DNA of 30,014 bases from Nitrospirota bacterium (GCA_027415455.1 DAIBSV010000007.1:1-30014), one strand, 5' to 3'. Counted from the stretch's first letter, positions 15,904-24,350 are shown. Made by a program: numbers and translations. The notes: generated from the sequence alone by a model not told the origin.

Positions 15904-17231
15904 TCTCTATTCTCCTTTCGCGGGCGCAAAGGGCCCGTGGTCGACAAGCCAGCACAAGCCGCCAGAAATCCCGGCAGTGGCCGGATGAAGCCGGACCCCG
16001 AGCGATGGCCGGCCTCGATCAGATTGACCGCCCCCCAGGAGAGGACGAGGACCCCGCCGAGCAGCATCAGGACGGTCCGGATTCCCACCACCGAAACGAG
16101 GGAGGGAAGTCCGGCCATCCCGAGGATCGCTCCCCCAAGAAACCCGAGACTCATGGTCGTCAGGACCCTGGAGAGAAGACGGGAGGGGGCATGGTTCTGG
16201 AGCAGGGTGTGGACGAGGGGATTCACCACCGAGACCCCCATTCCGAAGAGGGCCATCAGAAGAAGATCCGCCGGCATCGCCCGGGAGGCTGACAGAAGAA
16301 GGATCAGCACCCCGCCCGAGAGAAACCCCCCCGCGATCCACCGGAAGAGGTTTTGGGGGGGCCGGACGGTCAGTGCCAGGGAGGCCAGGAGCATCCCCAC
16401 CCCGTAGGCGGAAAGCAGCATGCCAAATCCCTTCGATCCGGCGTGGAGGACGGCGTGCGAGAGAACCGGAAGCAGAATGGTCACCGGACCCGTGATCAGC
16501 CCGTAGAGAGTCATGATGACGAAAAGGCCCAGAAGTAGACGGTCGCCGGAAAAGACGAAGCGGACGCCTTCGGAGACCTCCTGAAGGATGCCCGCGACAC
16601 CGGAGGCGTGGGTCCTCTCCCCTTCGCGGCTCTCCCGGATCCGGATGAAGAGAAGGAACAGAGCCGAGACGAGGAAGGTCGCCCCGTTCGCGACCATGAC
16701 GAAGACCGGGTTGTAGAGGGCCGACAGGAGGCCTCCCAGAAGCGGTCCCACGAGGATCCCCACCTGTCCGGTGGTCTGCATCAGGGCATTGGCCGAAACC
16801 CTCCGGGGCTCGGCCACCATGAGGGGAATGGCCGAATAGAGCGCCGGCCCGAAGATCCCGCTGGCCGTCGCGATGAAGAAAACCAGCAGATAAAGGACGG
16901 GAAGGGAAAGTTGATGCGTGGCGTAAAGGACGGGGACCAGAAGCACGAGGAGCCCCCGGACGGCATCGACCGCGATCATGACGTTCCGCTTCGGGCACCG
17001 GTCCAGCATGACGCCGTTGGCCCAGAAGAAAAGCATCGGGGGCAGGGTCTGGAGCACACCCACGACGATCATCGCCTCGGGACTCTTGGTGAAAAGGTAG
17101 ACAAACCAGAAGAGGGCCACCTTGTTGAGGTTCTCTCCCAGCTGGGAGACCAGCTGCCCCAGCAGCAGAAGCCCGAAATTCCGCTCGACGATAAGATCCT
17201 TCGACTCGCGGATGTTGGCGATAAAGGACAT
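15900..17231 (-). CDS. MFS transporter (MFS_3/EntS-like), trehalose operon
   Basis: A 443-aa inner-membrane protein with about 12 hydrophobic segments. NFGLLLLGQLVSQLGENLNKVALFWFVY and MLDRCPKRNVMIAVDAVRG (cytoplasmic loop 2-3) are typical of the MFS_3 group that includes EntS. I start it at ATG 17229-17231 (SFIANIRESKD) with AGGAG upstream, nine residues inside the longest frame. It heads a tightly overlapping operon with the glycosyltransferase, otsA and otsB, which points to export of a sugar product or to compatible-solute handling; its substrate is not visible. It is related to the second MFS gene at 17403-18722. Confidence 0.85.
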   Translation of the reverse strand: MSFIANIRESKDLIVERNFGLLLLGQLVSQLGENLNKVALFWFVYLFTKSPEAMIVVGVLQTLPPMLFFWANGVMLDRCPKRNVMIAVDAVRGLLVLLVPVLYATHQLSLPVLYLLVFFIATASGIFGPALYSAIPLMVAEPRRVSANALMQTTGQVGILVGPLLGGLLSALYNPVFVMVANGATFLVSALFLLFIRIRESREGERTHASGVAGILQEVSEGVRFVFSGDRLLLGLFVIMTLYGLITGPVTILLPVLSHAVLHAGSKGFGMLLSAYGVGMLLASLALTVRPPQNLFRWIAGGFLSGGVLILLLSASRAMPADLLLMALFGMGVSVVNPLVHTLLQNHAPSRLLSRVLTTMSLGFLGGAILGMAGLPSLVSVVGIRTVLMLLGGVLVLSWGAVNLIEAGHRSGSGFIRPLPGFLAACAGLSTTGPLRPRKENRE

Positions 17232-17402
17232 GATCTCCACTCTCCTGATCCGGCACACCCCTTTTCGGAAGAATACTCATTCCGAAACGAACCCCGCATT
17301 CACCCTGAAATCGATGCAAAAAACAAGCCAGGCTCCAGGGAGCGCTTTCTCCGGACGGGAGCCGGGAAGTCTTCCCGCTGAGAGCGGGGAAAGCGTATCC
17401 CC

Positions 17403-18722
17403 CTAGGACAATCGGGCGCGAAAAAGTGTTACCAAAAGCGACACGAGGACCGTGACGGAGATCAGAATTTCCCCTTCGAGATGGAGAAATTCGGAGACCG
17501 GGTGGCGATGGAGAAAAACGGTCCCTCCCTGGATTCCCACAATCGCGGACAAAAGAAAGAGGGTCATCACAACGGCCAGAACCCGTCCCAGGGCGCGCGA
17601 GGGAACGCTCTGCTGGATTCGCGCCATGGCCAGAGGCTGGGACCAGGATAGGCCGGTCCCGATGAAGAGAAGGAGAAGAAGCCCGGAACCGGGCCAGGAG
17701 AGGTGCGGCAGGAGAAGGAAGGCTCCCGAGGCAGCCAGCATCCCCCCCAGGACCAGAGGGAAATGTCCCGGAAGCCGTCGTCCCAGAAGAAGGAGCCCGC
17801 CGAGGAAGGAGCCGAGGAAGTAGGCTCCGGACAGAAGGGCGTAGAAGGAAGGAGGCATCCGGAAGACCTGGGAGGACAAGAGGGGGAAGATGAGGGACAT
17901 GGGAGCATTGAAAAGGGCGAAAACCATAAGCAGAAAGGCCGAGAGCAGCAGCACCGGATTCCGGAGCAAAAGGCCCGCCGACTGGGAAAATCCGGGATTT
18001 CCTCCAACGGAGACGGGGGACTCGCCGTGAAGGGCGGATTGCTCCTTCCTCTTTCCTTCCCGTCTCCGGCGGCTCTCGAGTGGGTCCAGCGGAGGCGGAA
18101 TCAGAGCGAAAAGGAAGGCCGCAACGACAAATCCCCCCCCGGAGAGCGCCAGAAGCCAGGGGGCGGGAAAATAAAGCAGGAGGCCTGCCGTGGCGAGAGG
18201 CCCCAGGAAATACCCCCCCTGTCCCGCGATCTGGATCCACCCGTTGGCCTGCTTCAGACGGTCGAAGGGGACGAATCCGGGAATCGCCGCATTGAAGGCC
18301 GGACCAAACCCCGCGGAAAGAAGGGCCGTTCCCACGACAACGGCCAGAATGAATGACGTCCGGAGCGGCTCGAAAAGGGAAAGGAGGGGGATGACGGCGT
18401 AAGTCGCACCCTTGAAGAGATTGATCCCCGCCATGAAGATCTGCCGGGGAAGAAGATCGATGAGAACCCCCACCGGCAGGAGAATCAGAAAGGGAATGAT
18501 CGTCTGGAACAGGCCGATCCGGCCCACGAGCGTCACATCGTCGTGGCGGATGCGGAAGGCGATCCAGGTCAGGGCGGTCTGGGTCATGCCCTCGCTGAAC
18601 TGGGTAATGGTGTAGGCGAGCAGGAGGGCGACAAAGGGGGCCGAGGCAAGGGATCGGCTCAGGAGGCTGCCGCGGAGCGCCTCGACAAAGCCTCGCGGGA
18701 AGGAAAGGAGCGCCCGTTTCAC
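17403..18722 (-). CDS. MFS transporter (MFS_3-like)
   Basis: A 439-aa membrane protein with ~12 predicted helices. LLLAYTITQFSEGMTQTALTWIAF and GVLIDLLPRQIFMAGINLFKG are the MFS_3 signatures. A charged cytoplasmic loop in the middle (ESRRRREGKRKEQ) separates the two halves. GTG 18722 has GGAGG seven bases upstream. It follows yciI by 33 bases in the acyP / sigma / apt / yciI run, and is separated by 171 bases from the next MFS gene, with which it probably shares ancestry. Substrate unknown. Confidence 0.83.
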   Translation of the reverse strand: MKRALLSFPRGFVEALRGSLLSRSLASAPFVALLLAYTITQFSEGMTQTALTWIAFRIRHDDVTLVGRIGLFQTIIPFLILLPVGVLIDLLPRQIFMAGINLFKGATYAVIPLLSLFEPLRTSFILAVVVGTALLSAGFGPAFNAAIPGFVPFDRLKQANGWIQIAGQGGYFLGPLATAGLLLYFPAPWLLALSGGGFVVAAFLFALIPPPLDPLESRRRREGKRKEQSALHGESPVSVGGNPGFSQSAGLLLRNPVLLLSAFLLMVFALFNAPMSLIFPLLSSQVFRMPPSFYALLSGAYFLGSFLGGLLLLGRRLPGHFPLVLGGMLAASGAFLLLPHLSWPGSGLLLLLFIGTGLSWSQPLAMARIQQSVPSRALGRVLAVVMTLFLLSAIVGIQGGTVFLHRHPVSEFLHLEGEILISVTVLVSLLVTLFRARLS

Positions 18723-18755
18723 GAGAGTTCCTCCCCCTTGAGGACTCCGATACCG

Positions 18756-19064
18756 TCAGCCTCCGCCCAGGAGGCCGGAAAACTCGGGGCAGGCCTTGAC
18801 CGGCTGAAACTCCAGAATGTCATGGCGGGCCACTCCGGCGGTCGCATAGGGATCCCCGGAGAGACGCGTCTCGACCTCTCCCCTGTCCTTCCCCCGCATG
18901 AACAGGAGCCCCCCCGTCCGAGGAACCAGCGGGCCGGAGAAAAGAAGAGAGCCCTCCGTCACGCATCCGTCCAGAAAGCTCCTGTGCGGACCCACCAGGG
19001 GCTCTATCTCCGAAAAATCCTTCAGGTAGACGACATGAACGACGAAATAGCGCCAGGCACCCAT
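18756..19064 (-). CDS. YciI-like protein
   Basis: A 102-aa protein of the YciI family (alpha-beta ferredoxin-like fold). WRYFVVHVVYL, then PHRSFLDGCVTEGSLLFSGPL with the conserved His and Asp, then GDPYATAGVARHDILEFQPV. The role is poorly defined: small enzymes or binding proteins fused or adjacent to many pathways. It starts eight bases after the apt stop, so it is in that operon. Confidence 0.85.
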   Translation of the reverse strand: MGAWRYFVVHVVYLKDFSEIEPLVGPHRSFLDGCVTEGSLLFSGPLVPRTGGLLFMRGKDRGEVETRLSGDPYATAGVARHDILEFQPVKACPEFSGLLGGG

Positions 19065-19072
19065 CGGTCGTC

Positions 19073-19591
19073 CTAGACCTTGTAGGAGAGAACAGAGCGG
19101 ACCCGTTCGCCGGAGAGACGCTCCCGCCCACCGAGCCCTTCGAGCTCGGCCACAAAAAGGAGCTCCTCCACCTCTCCACCCAGAAGGCGGATGAGGCCGA
19201 GCGCCGCCCGGGCCGTTCCGCCGGTCGCGAGCAAATCGTCCACGAGGAGAACCCGTTCGCCTTTCGAAAGGGCCCCTTCCTGCATGGCGATGGTATCCTG
19301 CCCGTATTCGAGGTCGTATGAAAATTCGCGGACTTGTCCCGGAAGTTTTCCCTTTTTACGCACAGGCACGAATCCCGCCCCCAAAAGCTGGGCCACGGGG
19401 GCCGCGAGAATGAATCCTCGCGCCTCAATCCCGACGACGCGGGTGATCCCCTTCCCCCGGTATGGCTCCGCCAGATGTTCGACCAGCTTCGGGAAGGCCT
19501 CCCGGGAGCCGAACAGTGGCATCAGGTCGTAGAAAAGGATTCCCTTCTTGGGAAAGTCCGGAACGGTGCGGACATAGCTGTTAAAATCCAT
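19073..19591 (-). CDS. apt: Adenine phosphoribosyltransferase
   Basis: A 172-aa type I phosphoribosyltransferase. VPDFPKKGILFYDLMPLF and GIEARGFILAAPVA are Apt-typical, and VLLVDDLLATGGTA is the PRPP-binding motif. It converts adenine and PRPP to AMP in purine salvage. ATG 19589-19591 has AGGAG eight bases upstream. It lies 18 bases after the sigma factor gene and eight before yciI. Confidence 0.93.
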   Translation of the reverse strand: MDFNSYVRTVPDFPKKGILFYDLMPLFGSREAFPKLVEHLAEPYRGKGITRVVGIEARGFILAAPVAQLLGAGFVPVRKKGKLPGQVREFSYDLEYGQDTIAMQEGALSKGERVLLVDDLLATGGTARAALGLIRLLGGEVEELLFVAELEGLGGRERLSGERVRSVLSYKV

Positions 19592-19609
19592 CAGACATCT
19601 CCTCGGGGC

Positions 19610-20578
19610 TCAAATCGACGGACGCGGCGTCCGCTCTTTCCCTCCCGGCGCATCCGGAAGGGGGTGCGTGGCAAAGGGTCTTGCATCGTCGAGATAGGCG
19701 CGCATCTTGGAGAGGGCCACCGCCTCGATCTGGCGCACCCTCTCCCGGGTGACCCCGAGCTTCTTCCCGATCTCCTCGAGGGTCAGGGCATCGCCCCCCT
19801 CGAGTCCGAAGCGGAGGGCGACGACCTTTCGCTCCTTCGGCTTGAGAACCTCAAAGGCCGCGGAAATCCCCTGAACGCTTTCCTTTTTCTCCACGACATC
19901 GAGGGGAGAATCGGCTCCCCGGTCCTCGAGAATGTCCTTCAGGCTGTTCTCGTCCCGCTCTCCGATCGGGGCGTCGAGGGAGACGGCCGACCGCAGCACC
20001 TGATGAAGGCTCTCGAACTCCGAGACCGAGAGGCGGGCTTTCCGGGCCGCCGCCTCCGGATCCGGATCCCGCCCTTCGGAGACCATCTGCTCGACCTGGG
20101 AGAGGTACTGGTTGACCTTTTCCATCATGTGGACGGGCAGACGGATCAGATGGCCCTGGTTGATGGCGGCCCGCTCGATCGCCTGGCGGATCCACCAGGA
20201 GGCGTAGGTGCTGAAACGGAAGCCCTTCTCAGGATCGAAGCGGTCGACCGCCTTCATAAGGCCGATATTCCCTTCCTCGATCAGGTCGGAAAAAGCCAGC
20301 CCCCGCCCCACATACCGTTTGGCGATCAGAACGACGAGACGGAGATTCGAAAGGATCATCCGTTCCCGGGCGGCAGCATTCCCCTTCCCGATCTCCCGGG
20401 CCAGGAACACTTCCTCCTCGGCCGACAGGAGCGGATAGTCCCGGAGTTTTTTCAGGTAAAGCCCCAGGGATCCCGATTCGAGGGAGAGAGGGCCAGCTTC
20501 CGGAACCTCGGCCGGAGCGACCTCCTCTTCTTCCGGAATCTCAGGCGATTCCCCGTCATCCAGAATGTCGTCGGTCAT
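19610..20578 (-). CDS. Sigma-70 family factor without region 1.1 (RpoS-like)
   Basis: A 323-aa primary-type sigma factor. An acidic N-terminus (about 30 aa) leads to region 1.2 (LGLYLKKLRDYPLLSAEEEVFL). Region 2 follows (NLRLVVLIAKRYVGRGLAF, DLIEEGNIGLMKAVDRFD, FSTYASWWIRQAIERA), with QGHLIRLPVHM marking 2.4-3.0. Region 3 is next, and region 4 (LTLEEIGKKLGVTRERVRQIE) holds the -35 helix-turn-helix. Absence of the long region 1.1 and the small size suggest an RpoS-like stationary/stress sigma rather than RpoD, but I cannot separate the two firmly. ATG 20576-20578 overlaps the acyP stop as ATGA. Confidence 0.88.
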   Translation of the reverse strand: MTDDILDDGESPEIPEEEEVAPAEVPEAGPLSLESGSLGLYLKKLRDYPLLSAEEEVFLAREIGKGNAAARERMILSNLRLVVLIAKRYVGRGLAFSDLIEEGNIGLMKAVDRFDPEKGFRFSTYASWWIRQAIERAAINQGHLIRLPVHMMEKVNQYLSQVEQMVSEGRDPDPEAAARKARLSVSEFESLHQVLRSAVSLDAPIGERDENSLKDILEDRGADSPLDVVEKKESVQGISAAFEVLKPKERKVVALRFGLEGGDALTLEEIGKKLGVTRERVRQIEAVALSKMRAYLDDARPFATHPLPDAPGGKERTPRPSI

Positions 20579-20883
20579 ACATCGTCCCTCTCGATCCGGA
20601 ACTCCCGGAGGTCGGCCCACCCCGGCATCTCCTCGGAAGGGAGATCCCGGACATCGAGGGCGGAGACCTTCGATCCCGGAGGGCCCCGTCTCACGATTTC
20701 GATCCATGCTGAACGCCGTTCCTCGGAAAGGACCGCGACCGCCAGGACCGACCCGTCGGGAAGGTTGCGAACCCACCCAAAAACTCCCATCTCGTCGGCG
20801 CGCGCCTTCACATAGGCCCGGAACCCCACGCCCTGAACCCGTCCGGTGACCCTGATCTGGAGGACGCATCTCTTCATCGGCAT
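20575..20883 (-). CDS. acyP: Acylphosphatase
   Basis: A 102-aa protein. RVTGRVQGVGFRAYVKARAD with the catalytic Arg, and GVFGWVRNLPDGSV with the catalytic Asn, are the acylphosphatase signatures. It hydrolyses carboxyl-phosphate bonds such as those of acyl phosphates. The start is ATG 20881-20883, or 20875-20877 two codons later; no strong ribosome site is visible. The stop overlaps the sigma factor start. It lies 90 bases downstream of tRNA-Pro on the same strand and may share its promoter. Confidence 0.93.
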   Translation of the reverse strand: MPMKRCVLQIRVTGRVQGVGFRAYVKARADEMGVFGWVRNLPDGSVLAVAVLSEERRSAWIEIVRRGPPGSKVSALDVRDLPSEEMPGWADLREFRIERDDV

Positions 20884-20973
20884 GATCGGCTATCAAAGTT
20901 CTGAGGGAGCGGGAACATCGGCAAGGAACCAGTGTACGGGATGGACTGGCAAAAGACGAAAAAAGACAAAAAT

Positions 20974-21050
20974 TGGTCGGGGCGAAAGGATTTGAACCTT
21001 CGACCCCACCGTCCCGAACGGTGTGCGCTACCAGGCTGCGCCACGCCCCG
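20974..21050 (-). tRNA. tRNA-Pro (anticodon CGG)
   Basis: A 77-base gene including an encoded CCA. The acceptor arms CGGGGCG and CGCCCCG pair fully. The anticodon stem CACCG/CGGTG holds the loop TTCGGGA, giving anticodon CGG with G37, as in bacterial tRNA-Pro. The T arm GGTTCAAATCC is normal. Confidence 0.96.
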
Positions 21051-21102
21051 ACAATGATCCTGGTCCGAGGATCTCCTCCGCGGAATCAAGAAAGACGGAC
21101 CT

Positions 21103-21132
21103 ACTATACACCATATTCTGGTCTTGTGACAA
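21103..21132 (-). promoter_or_regulatory. Putative promoter of tRNA-Pro
   Basis: On the minus strand TTGTCA (21127-21132), an 18-base spacer and TATAGT (21103-21108) lie about 50 bases upstream of the tRNA. It could also serve acyP and the sigma factor operon. Confidence 0.55.
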
Positions 21133-21246
21133 TCCCGCCGGGACCCGGGCAAGACCCCGTCCCGGCCATGGACAAAAGAGTGAAAGGTGATATATTGAAA
21201 ATATGGGAGAAGGGATCATCTGAACGATGATTTCTTCGCTCACGCA

Positions 21247-21270
21247 AAAGGCCCCTTTTTAGGGGCCTTT
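21247..21270 (-). terminator. Intrinsic terminator after hsp20
   Basis: AAAGGCCCC (21247-21255) and GGGGCCTTT (21262-21270) form a perfect nine-base stem with a six-base loop. On the minus strand the stem runs into TTTT. It ends the hsp20 transcript and the whole minus-strand gene run from 26.6 kb. Confidence 0.85.
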
Positions 21271-21414
21271 GTTCGTGACGGCTGAAAAAGGTTATCGAAA
21301 ATATGCGGGACAGATCTGACGACGCGACCGTTTCCCGGATAAGGAACCGGCTCCCATATTCCAGGAGTATTCCGGAGAACCGGGAATGAAAAGGGGTCGC
21401 GCGATGCCTTCTCT

Positions 21415-21876
21415 CTAGGCCTGACCGATGGGGATGGCCTTCGGAGGGGTTCCGGGGCGCTTTTCGATCCTGACTTTCAGGACACCGTCCTTCATGGTGG
21501 CCGTGATCTTTGAGGGGTCGGCGTCTTCCGGCAGCGTAAAGCTCCGGAGGAAGGCCCCGTAGCAGCGCTCGACCCGATGGTAGCGAACTCCTTCCTTTTC
21601 CTCGCGCTCTTTCCTGCGCTCTCCCGAAATGGTCAGAACCCCGTTCTCCACGGTCACCTTCGCATCCTCTTTCCTAACCTCCGGGAGCTCGGCGGAAACC
21701 ACGTATTCCTTGTCCTCCTCGGTCACATCGACCGACGGGGACCAGTCGAAAACCGCCATCGTCCCCTCCCCATCGGACTTCATGATCTCCCGCCCCTGGC
21801 GTCCGAACCACGGGGCCAACCGTCGACTGAACTCTTCGAACTCCCGGACCGGATCCCACTTCAACAGACTGCCCAT
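21415..21876 (-). CDS. Small heat-shock protein (Hsp20/alpha-crystallin)
   Basis: A 153-aa protein. It has a short N-terminal arm (LKWDPVREFEEFSRRLAPWF) and then the alpha-crystallin domain (WSPSVDVTEEDKEYVVSAELPEVRKEDAKVTVENGVLTISGERR ends in the usual edge strand; quoted by its parts WSPSVDV, ELPEVRKED and VLTISGERR). FTLPEDADPSKITATMKDGVLKV follows, and IPIG is the C-terminal IxI anchor. It is an ATP-independent holdase against protein aggregation. ATG 21874-21876 has AAAGGAGG six bases upstream. It is the last gene before the terminator; 151 bases separate it from the unknown-family gene upstream. Confidence 0.94.
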   Translation of the reverse strand: MGSLLKWDPVREFEEFSRRLAPWFGRQGREIMKSDGEGTMAVFDWSPSVDVTEEDKEYVVSAELPEVRKEDAKVTVENGVLTISGERRKEREEKEGVRYHRVERCYGAFLRSFTLPEDADPSKITATMKDGVLKVRIEKRPGTPPKAIPIGQA

Positions 21877-22027
21877 GAGGAACCTCCTTTCGAATTTTTG
21901 TCCTTTGGCAAAGCGTTCGGGAGAGGAAGCGTCCGTCCTCATTCCAACCGGGCTCTTTTCCCTCATTTTCACTTTCCGGGAGGGAACCCGTCCTCTCCCC
22001 GGGATGAGGACCCACTCGTCCATCGCC

Positions 22028-22738
22028 CTAGAGGGCCCTGGAAAGAGGGGCGTTCGACACGCCGCGTTCCACCTGCCCCGTCCTCCCCAAAGTCGAACCG
22101 CCTTTCCGGAGGATCTCCAGGACGATGTCCAGGAGCTCTCCCCCATAGGAGCTGTCTTCCCGGTCCAGGCCCACGACATGCCGCGCCCGGAGCGCCGCTC
22201 TGACCGATTCCGGGTCCAGCCCGAAGAGAGCGGCGAGGCTCATCCCGATCTCGCGGGCGTGGCGCCGGAGATCTCCGTCCTCCTGCCACTTCCGGATTCC
22301 GAGGGGGAGACGGGGCTCGAGACGTCCCAGGAAGGCGCACAGATCATGGGCGGGCTCGGTCACCGGGACGCTCCGGGCCCAGCAGGCGGCCCGCTCGAAG
22401 ACAGCGCCCCCGACTGCGATCGCCCGGACCCCTTCCGACAGCCGCTCCCCGTATTCCCGGGTCAGAACGAGTGCCGTTCTCGGAGCGACATGGACATGGA
22501 AAAAGCCGTCCACGCCCCCGGCACACAGCAGAAAGTCCCAGACGGACCAAGCCTCGCAGGAGAGATCCTCCGGCGCGAGCTCCCATCGATCGACCTTTTC
22601 CAATGCCTGGAAGGGATCCACCGGGATTTTCCTCCCGTTCGACTCGATGGTAAACCGCGTGTGGAGCAGGACCTCCACATTCCGGTCCGCGTAATAGGCC
22701 TCGGTGAGGGCTTCGTATCCGGTCAGATGAATCGTCAT
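22028..22738 (-). CDS. Unknown-family protein, paralogue 1
   Basis: A 236-aa soluble protein of a family I do not recognise. Two more members lie at 23275-24009 and (broken) 25858-26597. Shared marks in order are MTIxLxGxxAL.EAYYADRNV, DPFQALE, SVWDFLL, a TxLVLTREYG segment, LSEGVRAIAV, VFERA, LEPRLPL, DLRRHAREI, LFGLDP and SYGGELLDIVLE. There is no signal peptide, no membrane segment and no metal motif. ATG 22736-22738 has GGAAGGAGA upstream inside a small hairpin. The 3' 25 residues are not shared. Neighbours are CBS, Hsp20 and iron-sulfur genes, so a stress role is inferred from context only. Confidence 0.75.
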   Translation of the reverse strand: MTIHLTGYEALTEAYYADRNVEVLLHTRFTIESNGRKIPVDPFQALEKVDRWELAPEDLSCEAWSVWDFLLCAGGVDGFFHVHVAPRTALVLTREYGERLSEGVRAIAVGGAVFERAACWARSVPVTEPAHDLCAFLGRLEPRLPLGIRKWQEDGDLRRHAREIGMSLAALFGLDPESVRAALRARHVVGLDREDSSYGGELLDIVLEILRKGGSTLGRTGQVERGVSNAPLSRAL

Positions 22739-22743
22739 AGCGA

Positions 22744-22759
22744 TCTCCTTCCCTGGAGA
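22744..22759 (-). promoter_or_regulatory. Ribosome-site hairpin of paralogue 1
   Basis: On the minus strand the sequence reads TCTCC-AGGGAA-GGAGA; the arms pair and the GGAGA arm is the Shine-Dalgarno sequence, five bases before the ATG. The same 16 bases occur in front of paralogue 3, and a near copy in front of paralogue 2. Confidence 0.6.
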
Positions 22760-22807
22760 GAATTCATGTGGGAATTTCGGGAAAGGTCTGTCTCATTCCT
22801 TCGAGAG

Positions 22808-23278
22808 TCAGTCCTGCGCCGATGCATGGTGGGCGAAGACGGCCCTGAAGGCGGGGTCCAGCGCGTGCAGCGGCAGGGCCGGCTTTTTGCGTCCCATTCC
22901 GGGCTCGGCGGCCGACACCAGATCTCCCAGGGACAGAATCCCCGACAGATGCCCCTTCCCGTCGACCACGGGAAGACGTCGGACTTCATGGGCCCGCATG
23001 ATTTCCACAGCCATCTCCGCCGAATCCTCGGGACGGCAGGTCAGGAGGACCTGGCCGCGAATGACATCCTCGGCGGCGAGATCCCACAGGGACCGGTGGT
23101 TCAGAAAAGAGGACATGGCAATGTCCCGGTCGGTCACGATTCCCACGGGACTCCCCCGGGAATCCACGACCACTACGCTTCCGATGTTTTCAGACCACAT
23201 CAGGCTGGCCACCGTGGCCAGGGTGGACTCCGGTCTGCAGGAGGTCACCTTCCTCGTCATGATCTCCGAAACAGTCAT
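22808..23278 (-). CDS. CBS-pair domain protein
   Basis: A 156-aa protein with two CBS domains. The first begins TVSEIMTRKVTSCRPESTLA and contains GSPVGIVTDRDIA; the second has CRPEDSAEMAVEIMRAHEVR then LPVVDGKGHLSGILSLGDL. CBS pairs bind adenine nucleotides and act as energy or ionic sensors. A C-terminal ~25-residue tail carries no motif. ATG 23276-23278 overlaps the stop of paralogue 2 as ATGA, so the two are translationally coupled, and AAAGGAG lies six bases upstream. Paralogue 1 follows 69 bases later. Confidence 0.9.
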   Translation of the reverse strand: MTVSEIMTRKVTSCRPESTLATVASLMWSENIGSVVVVDSRGSPVGIVTDRDIAMSSFLNHRSLWDLAAEDVIRGQVLLTCRPEDSAEMAVEIMRAHEVRRLPVVDGKGHLSGILSLGDLVSAAEPGMGRKKPALPLHALDPAFRAVFAHHASAQD

Positions 23279-24009
23279 CGCATCTCCTTTCCATGCATCG
23301 TTGCGAACGCACCCCATGGAGGGAGTACCCCCTTCCCTGAGGCGGCCCCCAGATCGGACAGGCCGACAGACTTTTCCCTGATCCGTTCCAGAACGCGATC
23401 AAGAAGCACCCCCCCATGAACGACATCCTCTTCCGCAAAGGAGCCCCGGGGGCAAGCGCCCGAGAATTCATTCCATACTCTTTGTGGATCGAGTCCGAAG
23501 AGGGCCATCAGTTCGACCGCGATCTCGATCGAATACCGGAGAAGCTCCAGATCCTTCTCCCAGTGGCCCCGCTGAAGCGGCATCCGGGGATAGAGAGAAA
23601 TCAGGAACTTCCCGTAATCGTAATCCCGATTCGTGGCCGGAGTCTGCATCGCCCGCATGGAGGCGTGCTCAAAGACCTCGGCATGAATCGCGAACCCCCG
23701 GACCCCTTCCCCCAGGTCGGCGCCGTGGGAGTCGGTGAAGACGAGAACCGTATTCCGGGAGGGGTGCATGACAAGCGACCCCTCCGCCTCGGTCTCCAGA
23801 AGAAGATCCCAGACCGAGGGGAGGTTGCAGACCAGGGATTCCTTTCTGATCCGGCCCTCTCCGATTCCGGCCAGAATCTCCTCCGGTGTCAGGAACCGCC
23901 CCACGTCTCCTTCTTCAAAGCATCGGGGGGAGGGGACCTGCATGGACTCCTGCGTGATAACGGAATAATACGCATAAAGAAGGGCCTCTCGCCCTTTGAG
24001 CCTGATCAC
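23275..24009 (-). CDS. Unknown-family protein, paralogue 2
   Basis: A 244-aa member of the same unrecognised family as paralogue 1. IRLKGREALLYAYYSV replaces the usual AYYADRNV start, and an insertion near residues 25-45 sets it apart. From PSVWDLLLE on it follows the family: NTVLVFTDSHG, LGEGVRGFAI, VFEHASMRAM, LYPRMPL, LFGLDP, HGGVLLDRVLE. It starts at GTG 24009 with AAGGAGG six bases upstream, inside the same kind of hairpin as paralogue 1. It overlaps the CBS gene by four bases. No catalytic motif is visible. Confidence 0.75.
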   Translation of the reverse strand: MIRLKGREALLYAYYSVITQESMQVPSPRCFEEGDVGRFLTPEEILAGIGEGRIRKESLVCNLPSVWDLLLETEAEGSLVMHPSRNTVLVFTDSHGADLGEGVRGFAIHAEVFEHASMRAMQTPATNRDYDYGKFLISLYPRMPLQRGHWEKDLELLRYSIEIAVELMALFGLDPQRVWNEFSGACPRGSFAEEDVVHGGVLLDRVLERIREKSVGLSDLGAASGKGVLPPWGAFATMHGKEMR

Positions 24010-24016
24010 CTCGTTC

Positions 24017-24031
24017 CTCCTTCCGTGGAGA
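24017..24031 (-). promoter_or_regulatory. Ribosome-site hairpin of paralogue 2
   Basis: On the minus strand it reads TCTCC-ACGGAA-GGAG, with the last arm the Shine-Dalgarno sequence of the GTG start at 24009. The loop differs by one base from those of paralogues 1 and 3, and the pairing is kept. Confidence 0.5.
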
Positions 24032-24164
24032 GTTCGGCATCCGTGAACGCACCGGGATTCATCACGAGAACCTTCCTCGATTCTCTCCCGTCCCGATTTT
24101 TCAGGCCACTGACATTGTTTCGTCCTCTCAGGATGGATCCGCCTCGAAGAAAGGACAATCGTTT

Positions 24165-24350
24165 TCAGTCCATGAACCCCAGGCTCCTCCGGAGTCCGGA
24201 TAGAATGCGGCCAAACAGCGTCCGCGATTTCCGGACTCCGGAGCCCTTCCCGAGCGTCTTTTGCAGATTTTCGTCAACCCGAAAGAGATTCCGGACCAGG
24301 CCGTCCTTCTCGATGAGAATGATGGAATGTCTTCGAAACATCCTGTCCAT
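24165..24350 (-). CDS. Small basic hypothetical protein
   Basis: A 61-aa protein starting at ATG 24348-24350 with GGAGG seven bases upstream. It has the sequence pattern RRHSIILIEKDGLVRNLFRVDE then a Lys/Arg/Gly-rich half (KTLGKGSGVRKSRTLFGRI). There is no membrane segment and no known domain. It lies in the gene run between the HMA-like gene (113 bases upstream) and paralogue 2 (155 bases downstream). A longer frame upstream to 24980 crosses the HMA gene and is not coding. Confidence 0.5.
   Translation of the reverse strand: MDRMFRRHSIILIEKDGLVRNLFRVDENLQKTLGKGSGVRKSRTLFGRILSGLRRSLGFMD

Noticed and set aside
17374..17388. CCCGCT-GAG-AGCGGG as a terminator between the MFS genes
   Set aside because: The stem is only six pairs and no T-run follows on the minus strand.
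15907..18240. A 777-codon minus-strand frame over both MFS genes
   Set aside because: It is the wrong phase of the two membrane protein genes. It is Arg/Pro/Ser-rich, with no hydrophobic helices.
20874..21230. Small open frames across the tRNA, e.g. [16 protein letters not shown] and [13 protein letters not shown]
   Set aside because: These are the well-known false translations of a tRNA-Pro gene on the two strands.
21629..23419. A 596-codon plus-strand frame
   Set aside because: It is antisense to hsp20, paralogue 1 and the CBS gene, all of which have ribosome sites and recognisable or shared sequence.
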